A DNA stretch of 64,000 nucleotides from UBA11524 sp965646445 (GTDB lineage: Bacteria; Bacillota; Clostridia; Christensenellales; Aristaeellaceae). Made by a program: the position numbers and the translations under genes. This document shows positions 8,029-17,386 of this stretch, one piece after another. Below the pieces are notes generated by a model. The model was given only the letters and a program-made list of their open reading frames with translations. It was not told the DNA's origin and made no database searches. The stretch covers positions 1 to 64,000 of the forward strand of contig CBFFZW010000003.1 of NCBI GenBank assembly GCA_965646445.1, in the 5' to 3' direction. Each line of letters begins with the position of its first letter. The stretch's first letter is position 1.

Positions 8029-10485
8029 ATGCCGGCAACGTCTTTTGATAAAGAATCCATCAAGGAATCCATCATCGGCAAGCTCCAGCGCTACAATGGC
8101 CGCACCATTCAGGAGGCCTCCAACGCGCAGATTTACCGCGCCCTGGCTTCCACCGTCCGCGACCAGATCATGCAGAAATGGATGATCTCCCGGGAGGAGC
8201 GCAAGGCCAACAACAGCAAGCGCTTGTACTACCTCTCCGTGGAGTTCCTCATGGGCCGCAGCCTGTACACCAACATCCTGAACCTGGTCTCCACCGACGC
8301 GTATCAGCAGGCCCTGAAGGAGCTGGGCATCGACGTCAGCGCCGTATTACAGGAAGAGCCCGAGCCCGCCCTGGGCAACGGCGGCCTGGGACGCCTGGCA
8401 GCCTGCTTCATGGACTCCCTGGCCTCCCTCGACCTGCCCACCATGGGCTGCACCATCCGCTACGAGTACGGCCTGTTCCGCCAGAAGATCATCGACGGCC
8501 AGCAGGTGGAGCTGCCCGACTACTGGCTGGGCAACGGCAACGTCTGGGAAATGCCGGTGATGGAGGACGCCTGCGAGGTTCACTTCAACGGCCATGTGGA
8601 CGTGGAGGATCAAAACGGCCGCATGACCTTTGTCCACAAAGACTACAACACCGTCGAGGCCATCCCCTACGATATGCCCATCGTCGGCTATGACACCTCC
8701 ACCGTCAACACCCTGCGCCTGTGGAGCGCCCGTGCCCCCAAGCGCATGAACCTCAACGATTTCGGCGAGGGCCATTACGTTCAGGCCACGGCGGAAAAGG
8801 AGCTCACCGAGGCCATTTCCAACATCCTTTACCCCGAGGATAAGCACTACGAAGGCAAGCTGCTCCGCCTGAAGCAGCAGTACTTCTTCACCTCCGCCAC
8901 CCTGCAGTACATGCTGCGGGACTTCAAGAAGCTCAACGGCACCAACTGGCACAGGCTCCCCGAGAAGGTGGTTGTGCACATCAACGACACCCATCCCGGT
9001 CTGGCCATCCCCGAGCTGATGCGCCTGCTGATGGACGAGGAAGGTCTGGGCTGGGACGAGGCGCAAGCCATCGTCACCAGAACTGTGGCGTACACCAACC
9101 ACACCATCATGGCCGAGGCCCTCGAGAAGTGGCCCGAGGACATGGTGAAGACCCTGCTGCCCCGCATCTATCAGATTCTGGTGGAAATGAACCGCCGCCT
9201 CTGCGCCCGGCTGTGGAACCACTTCCCCGGCGAGGCCGATCGCGTGGGCAAGATGGCCATCATCAGCTATGGTCAGATTCACATGGCCAACCTCTGCGTC
9301 GCCATGACCTACTCCACCAACGGCGTCAGCCAGCTCCACGGCGACATCCTCAAGGCCGAGACCTTCCATGACTTCAACCTGGTGATGCCCGAGAAGTTCT
9401 CCGCCATCACCAACGGCATCACCCACCGCCGCTGGCTGATGAGCTGCAACCCCGAATTGACCCGGCTGATCTGCGACAGCATCGGCACCGCCTGGATCAA
9501 GGACACCGAGCGCCTGTCCGAGCTGAAGCCCTTCGCGGATGACAAGGCCTTCCGCGAGGAATTCTCCGCCATCAAGCAGCGCAACAAGGAGCGCTTCGCC
9601 CGCTTCATCCAGGATCGCCAGGGCGCGGTGATCGACCCCGCCTTCATCTTCGACGCCCAGTCGAAGCGTCTGCACGAGTACAAGCGGCAGATGCTCAACG
9701 CCCTGCACATCCAGGTGCTTTATAACCGCCTGGTCAACGACGCTTCCTTTGAAATGGAGCCCCGCTGCTTCATCTTCGGCTCCAAGGCCGCGCCCGGCTA
9801 CAACCGCGCCAAGCAGATCATCCGCTACATCAACGCCCTGTCCCGGCTCACCGCCCAGCATCCCCGGGCCAGCAAGTACCTGCAGGTGGTCTTCCTGGAG
9901 AATTACGATGTCTCCAGCGCCGAGGCGCTCATTCCCGCGGCGGAAGTCTCCGAGCAGCTGTCCACCGCCTCCAAGGAGGCCAGCGGCACCGGCAACATGA
10001 AGTACATGATGAACGGCGCCCTGACCATCGGCACCATGGACGGCGCCAATGTGGAAATCAGCGAGCAGGTGGGCATGGACAACATTTACATCTTCGGCAT
10101 GCGCTCCGACACCGTGCTGGACATGTACCGTGAAAACAATTACAACTCCATGACCATTTACGAGACCAACCATGAGATTCGTCAGGCGCTGACCCAGATG
10201 ATCGACGGCACCCTGCTGCCCGAGGCTCCCGGCGCCCTGCAGGATCTGTACCACAGCCTGCTCCTGGGCGACTGGGGCTCCATGGCTGATCCCTACTTCG
10301 TCCTCAAGGACTTCGGCTCCTACTCCATGGCGCAGCGCCGTCTGAACGCGGACTACGCTGACCGCGACAAGTGGAACCGCATGGCGGTCATCAACACGGC
10401 CATGTCCGGCGTGTTCTCCTCCGACCGCACCATCCGCGAATACAACGACTCCATCTGGCACCTCACGCCTCTCGCCCGCCGCTAA
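8029..10485 (+). CDS. glgP: Glycogen/alpha-glucan phosphorylase
   Basis: The enzyme splits alpha-1,4-glucan with phosphate to release glucose 1-phosphate, using pyridoxal phosphate. At 818 residues it has the full family length. The PLP-binding lysine is Lys658 in SGTGNMK. The GNGGLGRLAACF motif near residues 120-131, NDTHPG near 317-322 and the EASGTGNMKYMMNGALTIG region are all intact. A strong AAAGGAGG site lies just before the ATG. The next gene is an alpha-amylase-family enzyme, so the pair probably serves breakdown of storage or imported glucans. The short N-terminus lacks eukaryotic-type phosphorylation sites. Confidence 0.97.
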   Translation: MPATSFDKESIKESIIGKLQRYNGRTIQEASNAQIYRALASTVRDQIMQKWMISREERKANNSKRLYYLSVEFLMGRSLYTNILNLVSTDAYQQALKELGIDVSAVLQEEPEPALGNGGLGRLAACFMDSLASLDLPTMGCTIRYEYGLFRQKIIDGQQVELPDYWLGNGNVWEMPVMEDACEVHFNGHVDVEDQNGRMTFVHKDYNTVEAIPYDMPIVGYDTSTVNTLRLWSARAPKRMNLNDFGEGHYVQATAEKELTEAISNILYPEDKHYEGKLLRLKQQYFFTSATLQYMLRDFKKLNGTNWHRLPEKVVVHINDTHPGLAIPELMRLLMDEEGLGWDEAQAIVTRTVAYTNHTIMAEALEKWPEDMVKTLLPRIYQILVEMNRRLCARLWNHFPGEADRVGKMAIISYGQIHMANLCVAMTYSTNGVSQLHGDILKAETFHDFNLVMPEKFSAITNGITHRRWLMSCNPELTRLICDSIGTAWIKDTERLSELKPFADDKAFREEFSAIKQRNKERFARFIQDRQGAVIDPAFIFDAQSKRLHEYKRQMLNALHIQVLYNRLVNDASFEMEPRCFIFGSKAAPGYNRAKQIIRYINALSRLTAQHPRASKYLQVVFLENYDVSSAEALIPAAEVSEQLSTASKEASGTGNMKYMMNGALTIGTMDGANVEISEQVGMDNIYIFGMRSDTVLDMYRENNYNSMTIYETNHEIRQALTQMIDGTLLPEAPGALQDLYHSLLLGDWGSMADPYFVLKDFGSYSMAQRRLNADYADRDKWNRMAVINTAMSGVFSSDRTIREYNDSIWHLTPLARR

Positions 10486-10550
10486 GGGGCGCAGCCCCTT
10501 AGAACCCCGCCAGGAGGGCCATCGACCCTCCTGGACCTCCCGTTCCGCGT
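10484..10550 (+). repeat. GC-rich hairpin repeat (unit delta), copy 2
   Basis: It begins inside the glgP stop codon with AAGGGGC-GCA-GCCCCTT (10484-10500), then a hairpin CCAGGAGGG...CCCTCCTGG (10510-10534) and ACCTCCCGTTCCGCG. This is the same order as the copy at 6065-6140. The rest of the gap to 10773 shows no clear promoter. Confidence 0.7.
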
Positions 10551-10773
10551 CGTGGTTGCGCGCCTTCGGCGGCGGCTATATGCGCGTGCGCAGGGTGAGA
10601 ACGGAAGTGGGCGGCGTCCTGCGGACGGCCGCGGGGTACTCTGACTGCCGCAAGGTATACAGGCGTCTTTTTGCCAAAGTTACATATGATCCCGGGCGTT
10701 CGGCTTCCACAGGACGGCTGGACGTCCGGGTTTTTCGGTTCCCTATTCCCACAACAGAACAGGATGATGCTCC

Positions 10774-12540
10774 ATGCTGCTGCATGATTCCCACGATCCC
10801 TTCTACCGTGTCCCGGGCGGGCCTGCTCCCATGGGCGCCGCCGTCACCATTCGTTTCCGCTGCGACGAGGCCGCCAGCGTCGTCCTGCGCACCTGGATGC
10901 ACGAGGAACGGGCCTATCCCATGGTCTTCGACGGCCATGACCTCTACGAGGCCGCCATCACCCTGCCCCGGGAGGCGGGGCTGTTCTGGTATGATTTTAT
11001 CATCTACCGCGCGGACGGCCGAACCCTGCGCTACGGCAACGCCAAGAACAAGCTGGGCGGCGTCGGCGCGGTATACGGGGACGAGGAGTTCCATTCCTAC
11101 CAGATCACCATCTACAAGCCCTCCTACAAGACCCCGGCCTTCATGCACAGCGCCAACATCTACCAGATTTTCCCTGACCGTTTCTGGCGTGCTCCCACTC
11201 AGGCGGTGGACGACCGCACAGACCGGCACATCCATACCTCCTGGGACGAGGATCTGCTCACCGACAGCGACCCCCGCAGCGGCGACCACATGGCCCTCGA
11301 TTTCTTCGGCGGCACCCTCACCGGCATTCAGGAGAAGCTCCCCTACCTCCAGTCCCTGGGCATCACGGTGCTTTACCTGAATCCCATCTTCCGCGCCCGC
11401 AGCAATCACCGCTACGATACCGGCGATTACATGGAGATCGACCCGCTTTTGGGCACCCGGGAGGAGTTCCGCTCCCTCTGCCAGGCGGCGGAAGCCCTGG
11501 GGATGCGCGTCATGCTGGACGGCGTGTTCTCCCACACCGGCGAGGACAGCCGCTACTTCAACCACTTCGGCCACTACGACACCGCCGGCGCCTTCCAGGG
11601 GCCGGAATCACCCTACTACGACTGGTATACCTTCCAGCGCTTCCCCGACCAGTACAGCTGCTGGTGGGGCATTCCCTCCCTGCCCGAATGCCGCAAGAAC
11701 AACCCGGAATATCAGAGGTTCATGTTCCGTGATCGGACAGGCGTCGTGCCCTACTGGATTCACCAGGGCAGCGGCGGATGGCGGCTGGACGTGGCGGACG
11801 AGTTGTCCATGGACTTCCTGCGCAAGCTGCGCACCGCCGTCAAAAAGGCTGACAAGGACGCCGTGGTGCTGGGCGAAGTCTGGGAGGACGCATCCAACAA
11901 GGTCGCCTACAACGAGGTACGCTGTTACTGTACCGGCGATACCCTTGACTCCGTCATGAACTATCCCCTGCGGCTGGCCATCCTGGACTTCGCCACGGGC
12001 GCGGCCCCCGCCGACGCCCTGGTTCGCCTGGTCAGGCATCAGGCGGAGGTATACCCGCCCCAGTTCCGCTACGCGCTGATGAACCTCATCGGCAGCCACG
12101 ACCGTGCCCGGGCGCTGAACGTCCTTGCCGGCCGCGAGGGCGTGGGGCTGAGCAAGGACGAGCAGCAGGCCCTCCGGCTGACGGCGGAGGAATACGCCCT
12201 GGCCGTTAGCCGCTACAAGACCTGCGTCGACATCCTCTGCGCCCTTCCCGGCTGCCCCACCATCTACTACGGCGACGAGGCGGGCCTCACCGGCTGTCCT
12301 GATCCCTTCTGCCGCCGCCCCTTCCCCTGGGGCCGCGAGGACAAGGAGCTGCAGGCCTATGTGGCCCGGAAGCTGACGGAGCGCAAGCATTCGCCGCTGC
12401 TGCGCTACGGCCTGTGCGACATCGACGCTCCCGACCCCGATACCCTGGTCATCACCCGCTTCATGGATCAGGTGGACGGCCTGGGCCGCAAGGCCAGCGA
12501 GAAGGGCCGCCAGGTCATCACCATCCGCCGCGGACGGTAA
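10774..12540 (+). CDS. GH13 alpha-glucan hydrolase (neopullulanase/cyclomaltodextrinase type)
   Basis: The 588-residue protein has an N-terminal beta-sandwich starch-binding-like domain (about residues 1-125) and a GH13 barrel. The substrate-cleft motifs are present: region I is DGVFSHTG, region II is GWRLDVADE with nucleophile Asp339, region III is LGEVWED with acid/base Glu368, and region IV is IGSHD with Asp443. The N-terminal domain plus the barrel fits enzymes that act on maltodextrins, cyclodextrins or pullulan. There is no signal peptide, so it acts inside the cell. It follows glgP in the same direction after a 288-base gap, consistent with shared glucan metabolism. Exact specificity is not determined by these motifs. 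Confidence 0.92.
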   Translation: MLLHDSHDPFYRVPGGPAPMGAAVTIRFRCDEAASVVLRTWMHEERAYPMVFDGHDLYEAAITLPREAGLFWYDFIIYRADGRTLRYGNAKNKLGGVGAVYGDEEFHSYQITIYKPSYKTPAFMHSANIYQIFPDRFWRAPTQAVDDRTDRHIHTSWDEDLLTDSDPRSGDHMALDFFGGTLTGIQEKLPYLQSLGITVLYLNPIFRARSNHRYDTGDYMEIDPLLGTREEFRSLCQAAEALGMRVMLDGVFSHTGEDSRYFNHFGHYDTAGAFQGPESPYYDWYTFQRFPDQYSCWWGIPSLPECRKNNPEYQRFMFRDRTGVVPYWIHQGSGGWRLDVADELSMDFLRKLRTAVKKADKDAVVLGEVWEDASNKVAYNEVRCYCTGDTLDSVMNYPLRLAILDFATGAAPADALVRLVRHQAEVYPPQFRYALMNLIGSHDRARALNVLAGREGVGLSKDEQQALRLTAEEYALAVSRYKTCVDILCALPGCPTIYYGDEAGLTGCPDPFCRRPFPWGREDKELQAYVARKLTERKHSPLLRYGLCDIDAPDPDTLVITRFMDQVDGLGRKASEKGRQVITIRRGR

Positions 12541-12574
12541 CGGCATAACGATGAATCATCCTGAAGGAGGCCAC

Positions 12575-12988
12575 ATGCTCGACATCATACCCGACAGCCA
12601 GCAAATCATGGATTTGGTCGGCCCATCGCTCCATGCGATATGGCATCAATTATGCGCCCTCATCGACGAAACGTATGATATGGAGCATGTGTGGAATCAG
12701 GGCGGCAAAGCATGGGTCTACGAATACAAATACCGCCGGGGCGGCAAGACGCTGTGCGCGCTGTACGCAAGAGAAAACTGCATCGGCTTTATGGTTATCT
12801 TCGGAAAAGACGAACGCATCAAATTTGAACAAGACAGAGATCGCTTTGCCGGGGAAGTCCAAAGAATCTACGATGAAGCCCCAACCTATCATGACGGAAA
12901 ATGGATGATGTTTGAACCGGCAAGCACCGCGCTGTTTGATGATTTTCTCAGATTGCTGGCGTTAAAAAGGAAGCCGAACAAAAAGTAA
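12575..12988 (+). CDS. DUF3788 family protein
   Basis: A 137-residue cytoplasmic protein that resembles the DUF3788 family, which has no known function. It is recognisable from the WNQGGKAWVYEYKYRRGGKT segment and the later FGKDERIKFE and YHDGKWM stretches. The start at 12575 is chosen because AAGGAGG ends four bases before it; an upstream in-frame ATG at 12551 has no ribosome site. The gene is visibly more AT-rich than its neighbours, which suggests acquisition by transfer. It follows the GH13 gene by 34 bases. Confidence 0.7.
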   Translation: MLDIIPDSQQIMDLVGPSLHAIWHQLCALIDETYDMEHVWNQGGKAWVYEYKYRRGGKTLCALYARENCIGFMVIFGKDERIKFEQDRDRFAGEVQRIYDEAPTYHDGKWMMFEPASTALFDDFLRLLALKRKPNKK

Positions 12989-13021
12989 TGGCATGCGATC
13001 GCGTTGACCTGCTTTTTCACT

Positions 13022-13063
13022 AAGGGGCAAGGAGGCCGGATGGTCTGTCCTGCCCTTGTTTTC
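13022..13063 (+). terminator. Possible terminator after the DUF3788 gene
   Basis: An imperfect hairpin pairs AAGGGGCAAGGA with TCCTGCCCTT, followed by GTTTTCTTG. Confidence 0.4.
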
Positions 13064-13171
13064 TTGATGGCAGCGGACTTCACGCGGCCCGCAGGGCATA
13101 AAACAGAGCCAAATTCGTCGAGAAAAATCCTGGGCCATTCGGTAGAATGGCTGATGTCGGGAGGTGAAACA

Positions 13172-14041
13172 ATGCAGGAGCAGATCGACGCGGTGCAGCG
13201 GATGCAGGATTACATCGAGGAGCACCTGGGCGAAAGAATTTCCCTGGCGGATGTCGCCAAGGTATCCCTCTTTTCCCCGTGGCACGCAAGGCGGATGTTC
13301 ATCGCGTATACGGGGCTTTCCCCGGCGGACTACATCCGAAAGCTCCGGCTGCGCAAGTCCGCGCTTCGGCTTCGGGACAGCGACTCGAAAATCCTTGACG
13401 TCGCCCTTGACCTGGGCTTCGGCAGCGTCGACAGCTACCAGAGGGCCTTCAAGCGGGAATTCGGGCACAACCCAAAGGCATACGCCAGCAACCCTGTTCC
13501 TTTGCGGCTTTCTACCTTCTACGGCGCAAAATCCAGATACGCGGAAAGGAAGGAATCGACCATGAGCGCGAGAACCGTTTTTGTCCAGGTGGTGGAAAAG
13601 CCCGCACGAAAAGCCATCATCATGCGGGGCGTCAAGGCGAAGGAGTACTGGGCCTACTGCGAGGAGGTGGGCTGCGATGTCTGGGGCCTGCTGACCAGCA
13701 TGAAGTCCCTCTGCGGAGAACCTGTGTGCATGTGGCTTCCCAAGGAATTCATCAAGCCCGGAACCAGCGAGTATGTGCAGGGTGTTGAGGTCGAAAGCAC
13801 CTACGACGGCGTTGTTCCCGAGGGCTTTGACATCATTGACCTGCCTGCCGCCAGGTATCTGATGTTCCAGGGCGAGCCCTTCCGGGAGGAGGACTACGCT
13901 CAGGCCATCCATGAACTGTGGGAGGCGGAGAAGAAATACGATCCCGCCGTGATCGGCTGCCGTTGGGATGACCGCAGCCCAAGGATTCAGCTGGAGCCCA
14001 TCGGAACCAGGGGATACATCGAATTGCTGCCGGTGAGATGA
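13172..14041 (+). CDS. AraC-family regulator with GyrI-like effector domain
   Basis: The 289-residue protein joins an N-terminal AraC-type double helix-turn-helix (about residues 1-110; motifs SPWHARRMF, SPADYIRKLRLRKSA and VALDLGFGSVDSYQRAFKREFG) to a C-terminal GyrI/SOUL-like small-molecule binding domain (about 130-289). This arrangement is found in Rob-like and many clostridial regulators that sense hydrophobic ligands or drugs. The ATG at 13172 is preceded by GGGAGGTG; the longer open frame to 13004 has no ribosome site. It stands alone between terminators, so its target is unknown and autoregulation is possible. Confidence 0.88.
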   Translation: MQEQIDAVQRMQDYIEEHLGERISLADVAKVSLFSPWHARRMFIAYTGLSPADYIRKLRLRKSALRLRDSDSKILDVALDLGFGSVDSYQRAFKREFGHNPKAYASNPVPLRLSTFYGAKSRYAERKESTMSARTVFVQVVEKPARKAIIMRGVKAKEYWAYCEEVGCDVWGLLTSMKSLCGEPVCMWLPKEFIKPGTSEYVQGVEVESTYDGVVPEGFDIIDLPAARYLMFQGEPFREEDYAQAIHELWEAEKKYDPAVIGCRWDDRSPRIQLEPIGTRGYIELLPVR

Positions 14042-14071
14042 TCCACTGCCCCGGAAGCACCGGTCATCCGA

Positions 14072-14099
14072 AAGCCCGCGAATTTCTTCGCGGGCTTTT
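14072..14099. terminator. Bidirectional terminator
   Basis: The hairpin GCCCGCGAA-TTTC-TTCGCGGGC (14074-14095) has a T run on the plus side and A-rich bases on the other. It serves the regulator (plus) and holA (minus). Confidence 0.8.
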
Positions 14100-14101
14100 G
14101 C

Positions 14102-15118
14102 TTATGTTGCTGTCCTTGCCCTTCGCAGGGCGAAAAGCCGCAGCATCACGGCTTCCAGGGCGCCCTCCTGATTCAGCTGGCCGCTTTTGACCCGGTACTC
14201 CGTATCCAGGCACCAGTCCACGGCCCTGCGCACCTCGCCGCCGGTGTAGGCCGCCGCCTGACGGATGCACCTCTCCGCCGCAAAGGGCGCGATGCCCAGC
14301 CCCTGCTTGATCTGCTGGGGCGTGCGCTTCTCAAACTGCATGATCTTCACATGCTGCAAAAGGCGGTACTGCCGCAGCAGCATGGCCAGAATGCCCAGGC
14401 GGTCGGAACCCGTCGTCAGCATATCCCGCAGCAAGCCGAAGGCGCGGCCCTCCTGTCCCGCCACCACCGCGTCCACCATTTCAAAGACGGTGCATTCCAC
14501 GCTTCTGGTCGCCACGGCGCGGACATCCGCCTCGGTCACGCTGTCCCGCTCGCCGCACAGGGCCGCCAGCTTCTCCATTTCCCCGCGCATCAGGGCCGTG
14601 TCATTACCCACCGTGAAGGCCAGCAGGGACGCGACCCCCGGCTCGCACTGCTTGCCCAGGGCGGCAAAGCCCTTGCAGATCCAGGCATTCAGCTCCCCGT
14701 CGCCCATGGGATTGAAGGATACCACCCCGCCGCTCTTCTGGATGGCCTTGTACAGCTTTTTCCGAGCGTCGGCCTTCCCCCGGCACAGGAAAATGAGGAT
14801 GCAGCTGTCCGGCAGGCGCGGCAGATACCCGCAAAGCCGCTCGTCCGCCTCCGCGCGGCCCGTGAGCGCCGGATGCTCCCGCACCACCACCAGCCGCTTG
14901 TCCGCCAGGAACGGCAGGGTTTCCGCCGCGGCGATAAGCGCGTCGGTGGCCGGATTCTCCAGGATGCTCTCGTTGAGCTCCTCCAGGCCCTCGGGCAGCA
15001 GCGCCTTGCGCAGGCTCTGAAGGGCCGCGCTCTTCAGGTTTTCCTCCACGCCCTCCAGCAGGTAGGCCCCGTGGAGCCCCCCGGCCTGGATGGCGGCCAA
15101 AAATTCCTTTCGATCCAT
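14102..15118 (-). CDS. holA: DNA polymerase III subunit delta
   Basis: The delta subunit opens the beta sliding clamp within the clamp loader. At 338 residues the length is typical. The N-terminal segment HGAYLLEGVEENLK and the KRLVVVREHP strand, plus the C-terminal helical collar, match HolA family features. As usual for delta, no functional Walker A is present. The gene follows comEC by nine bases on the same strand. The order comEC then holA is common in Firmicutes, which supports the call. Confidence 0.93.
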   Translation of the reverse strand: MDRKEFLAAIQAGGLHGAYLLEGVEENLKSAALQSLRKALLPEGLEELNESILENPATDALIAAAETLPFLADKRLVVVREHPALTGRAEADERLCGYLPRLPDSCILIFLCRGKADARKKLYKAIQKSGGVVSFNPMGDGELNAWICKGFAALGKQCEPGVASLLAFTVGNDTALMRGEMEKLAALCGERDSVTEADVRAVATRSVECTVFEMVDAVVAGQEGRAFGLLRDMLTTGSDRLGILAMLLRQYRLLQHVKIMQFEKRTPQQIKQGLGIAPFAAERCIRQAAAYTGGEVRRAVDWCLDTEYRVKSGQLNQEGALEAVMLRLFALRRARTAT

Positions 15119-15127
15119 GCTCGCTCA

Positions 15128-17386
15128 TCACCTCATCGTCGTGACGGCATAGCCGCCGTTTTCCATGCGGATCATCACAGCGCCCCGGTTCGCCGTGTCA
15201 TAGATGGGCGTCTCCCCCGCGCGCTGTGAAAGGCGCTGCGCCCTGTCCTCGTCCCCGGTGGAAAGCACCAGCATGTCCGGGCTGACGTCCGCCAGAAAAT
15301 CGGCGGATGTGCTGGCGTTGGAGCCATGATGGGCCACCTTCAGCACATGGGCGGGCGCGGCGGCATAATGCTCATACAGCCCGTCCAGGTCGCCGGTCAG
15401 CAGCAGGACGACATCCCGCGCCTCCACCCGAAGGGCCAGGGAGGACAGATTCGCGTCCCGCTGAGGGCGCGTTCGTCCGCGCTCGGGCCACAGCACCGTG
15501 ATTTTCCCGGAAGGCAGGTCGATCACGTCGCCCCGGCCCACGGTGAGGACGCTCGTCCCGCTGTCCGCCAGGGCTGTCACCAAGTCCGCCATCGCCGGGT
15601 CGATCAGCGCCGCCGTCGCGCCGTCCGCCAGATAGCAGGTCTTCACGGGGATACGCTCGTCCAGCAGCGCCTGAATGCCGCCCGCGTGGTCGCTGTGCAG
15701 ATGCGTCAGGATCAGCGCGTCCACGGAAAGCCGCCGCTGGTGCAGATACTGGGCCAGCGCCCGACCGTCCTCCCCGGTGTCGACGACCACCACCCGATCC
15801 TGATCCCGCAGCACCGCCGCGTCCGCGCTGCCCACGCTCAGCTGGGTGTAGGTCGTGGCCTGCTGCGGCCAGGGAACCAGGGACACCGCCATCACGATAG
15901 CGCCGATGACCCCCGCCGTCAGCCGCTTTCGCCCGCGCAGGGGCGAGAAGATCGTCACCGCCCCCATGAGCAGCAGCCATCCCAGGGCTGTCAGAAGTCC
16001 GGCCTGCTTCGTCCACAGGATCACCGCGTCCAGCTCCGCCAGCCAGCGGACGCCGCCCAGGAGCCATGCCGTCACCTGCGCGGACAGCCAGCCCAGCACC
16101 ACGGACAGGCCGGGGATCGCCGTCACGGCCAGCGTCAGCCAGTACAGGGCCATCACGGCGCTGACCAGCGCGAAGACGGCCACGTTCAGCACCAGGCCCA
16201 GCAGCGGCAGCTCCCCGAACCAATACAATTGCGGCAGCAGCAATCCGATCTGCGCGCCCAGGCTGGCGCACACCGCCGTCCAGAGCCGTTTGGCCACGCC
16301 GGTCAGGCCCGGAAGCAGCCGGGTCAGCCAGGGCGTGACGAGCAGCAGCCCCAGCACGGCCCCGTAGGTCAGCTGAAAGCTGGCGCCCGTGAGCTGGCAC
16401 GGAGAGATCAGCAGCATCACGATCCATGCCGCCGACAGCAGGTGTACGCCGCTCCGCTGGCGAAGACGCAGCACCCCGAATTCCCGCAGGAGCAGCAGCG
16501 CGGCAGCCCGCAGCACCGGCGGATGAAGGCCCGTCAGCACCGCGTAGGCCGACAGCAGCACACTCATGACCATCAGCCGAAGCCGCCGGGACAGGCGCAG
16601 CTTCGCCATCACCCAGGCCACCATGGCCGCCAGAACGCCCACATGAAAGCCGCTGATGGACAGCACATGAGCAATGCCCAGCCGTGAGAAGGCCTCCCGA
16701 TCCTCCGAGGGCACCAGGGAGCGCACCCCTAGGAGCATCGCGGAGGCATAGCCGCCCGCCTCTTCGCCCATGACCGATACCAGCCTTTCGGACAGCCGAT
16801 GCCGCCACGCCGCGGCCAGCCCGTCCGCCGTCAGGGGCGCGTCCTCCACCGTCAGCCCTTCCCAGCCGTACAGGCCGATGGGAATCCCCTGCTGAAGCAG
16901 GTATTCCCGAAAGTCGTAGCCGCCGGGGTTGTCCGCGCCGGAGGGATGGTACAGCCGCGCCGTCAGCGTGACCCGCTTGCCCGGGATCAGCGCCTCCGGC
17001 AGGCCTTCGCCCTCCCGAAGGTAAAAGCTCCAGTAGGCGTCTTCCGCCGCCTGACCGTTCAGCGTCACATGATGCAGGACGGTCTTGACCTGCCCGTTGG
17101 CCTCCTGGCGAAGCTCCTGGACCACCACGCCCGTGACGGTATAGTCGCCCTCCGCCGGAAGCGCCGGATGATACGCCGTCTGCCCCAGGGTGAAGCCCAG
17201 CGCAGCCATCGCCGCCACAGCCGCCGCAACCCGACCCCGACCATCCAGGCATGCCAGGGCCCCGAGGGCGCAGGCCAGGGCCGCCACACCGGGCCAAAGC
17301 CACGCCGACGCTCTGCCCAGGAGGATGCCCACCGCCAGCGCGACCGCCGCCATGGGCAGAAACCAGGCCCAGCGCCGCTCCGTCAT
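15128..17386 (-). CDS. comEC: DNA internalisation protein ComEC/Rec2
   Basis: ComEC forms the membrane channel for transforming DNA. The 752-residue protein has an N-terminal OB-fold-like DUF4131 segment, a central competence domain with many membrane helices (SISGFHVG and LSAYAVLTGLHPPVLRAA motifs), and a C-terminal metallo-beta-lactamase domain carrying LTHLHSDHAGG. All three parts are intact. It starts four bases inside the upstream metallo-hydrolase gene (ATGA overlap). No comEA or other competence gene is visible nearby, so transformability cannot be concluded. Confidence 0.93.
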   Translation of the reverse strand: MTERRWAWFLPMAAVALAVGILLGRASAWLWPGVAALACALGALACLDGRGRVAAAVAAMAALGFTLGQTAYHPALPAEGDYTVTGVVVQELRQEANGQVKTVLHHVTLNGQAAEDAYWSFYLREGEGLPEALIPGKRVTLTARLYHPSGADNPGGYDFREYLLQQGIPIGLYGWEGLTVEDAPLTADGLAAAWRHRLSERLVSVMGEEAGGYASAMLLGVRSLVPSEDREAFSRLGIAHVLSISGFHVGVLAAMVAWVMAKLRLSRRLRLMVMSVLLSAYAVLTGLHPPVLRAAALLLLREFGVLRLRQRSGVHLLSAAWIVMLLISPCQLTGASFQLTYGAVLGLLLVTPWLTRLLPGLTGVAKRLWTAVCASLGAQIGLLLPQLYWFGELPLLGLVLNVAVFALVSAVMALYWLTLAVTAIPGLSVVLGWLSAQVTAWLLGGVRWLAELDAVILWTKQAGLLTALGWLLLMGAVTIFSPLRGRKRLTAGVIGAIVMAVSLVPWPQQATTYTQLSVGSADAAVLRDQDRVVVVDTGEDGRALAQYLHQRRLSVDALILTHLHSDHAGGIQALLDERIPVKTCYLADGATAALIDPAMADLVTALADSGTSVLTVGRGDVIDLPSGKITVLWPERGRTRPQRDANLSSLALRVEARDVVLLLTGDLDGLYEHYAAAPAHVLKVAHHGSNASTSADFLADVSPDMLVLSTGDEDRAQRLSQRAGETPIYDTANRGAVMIRMENGGYAVTTMR

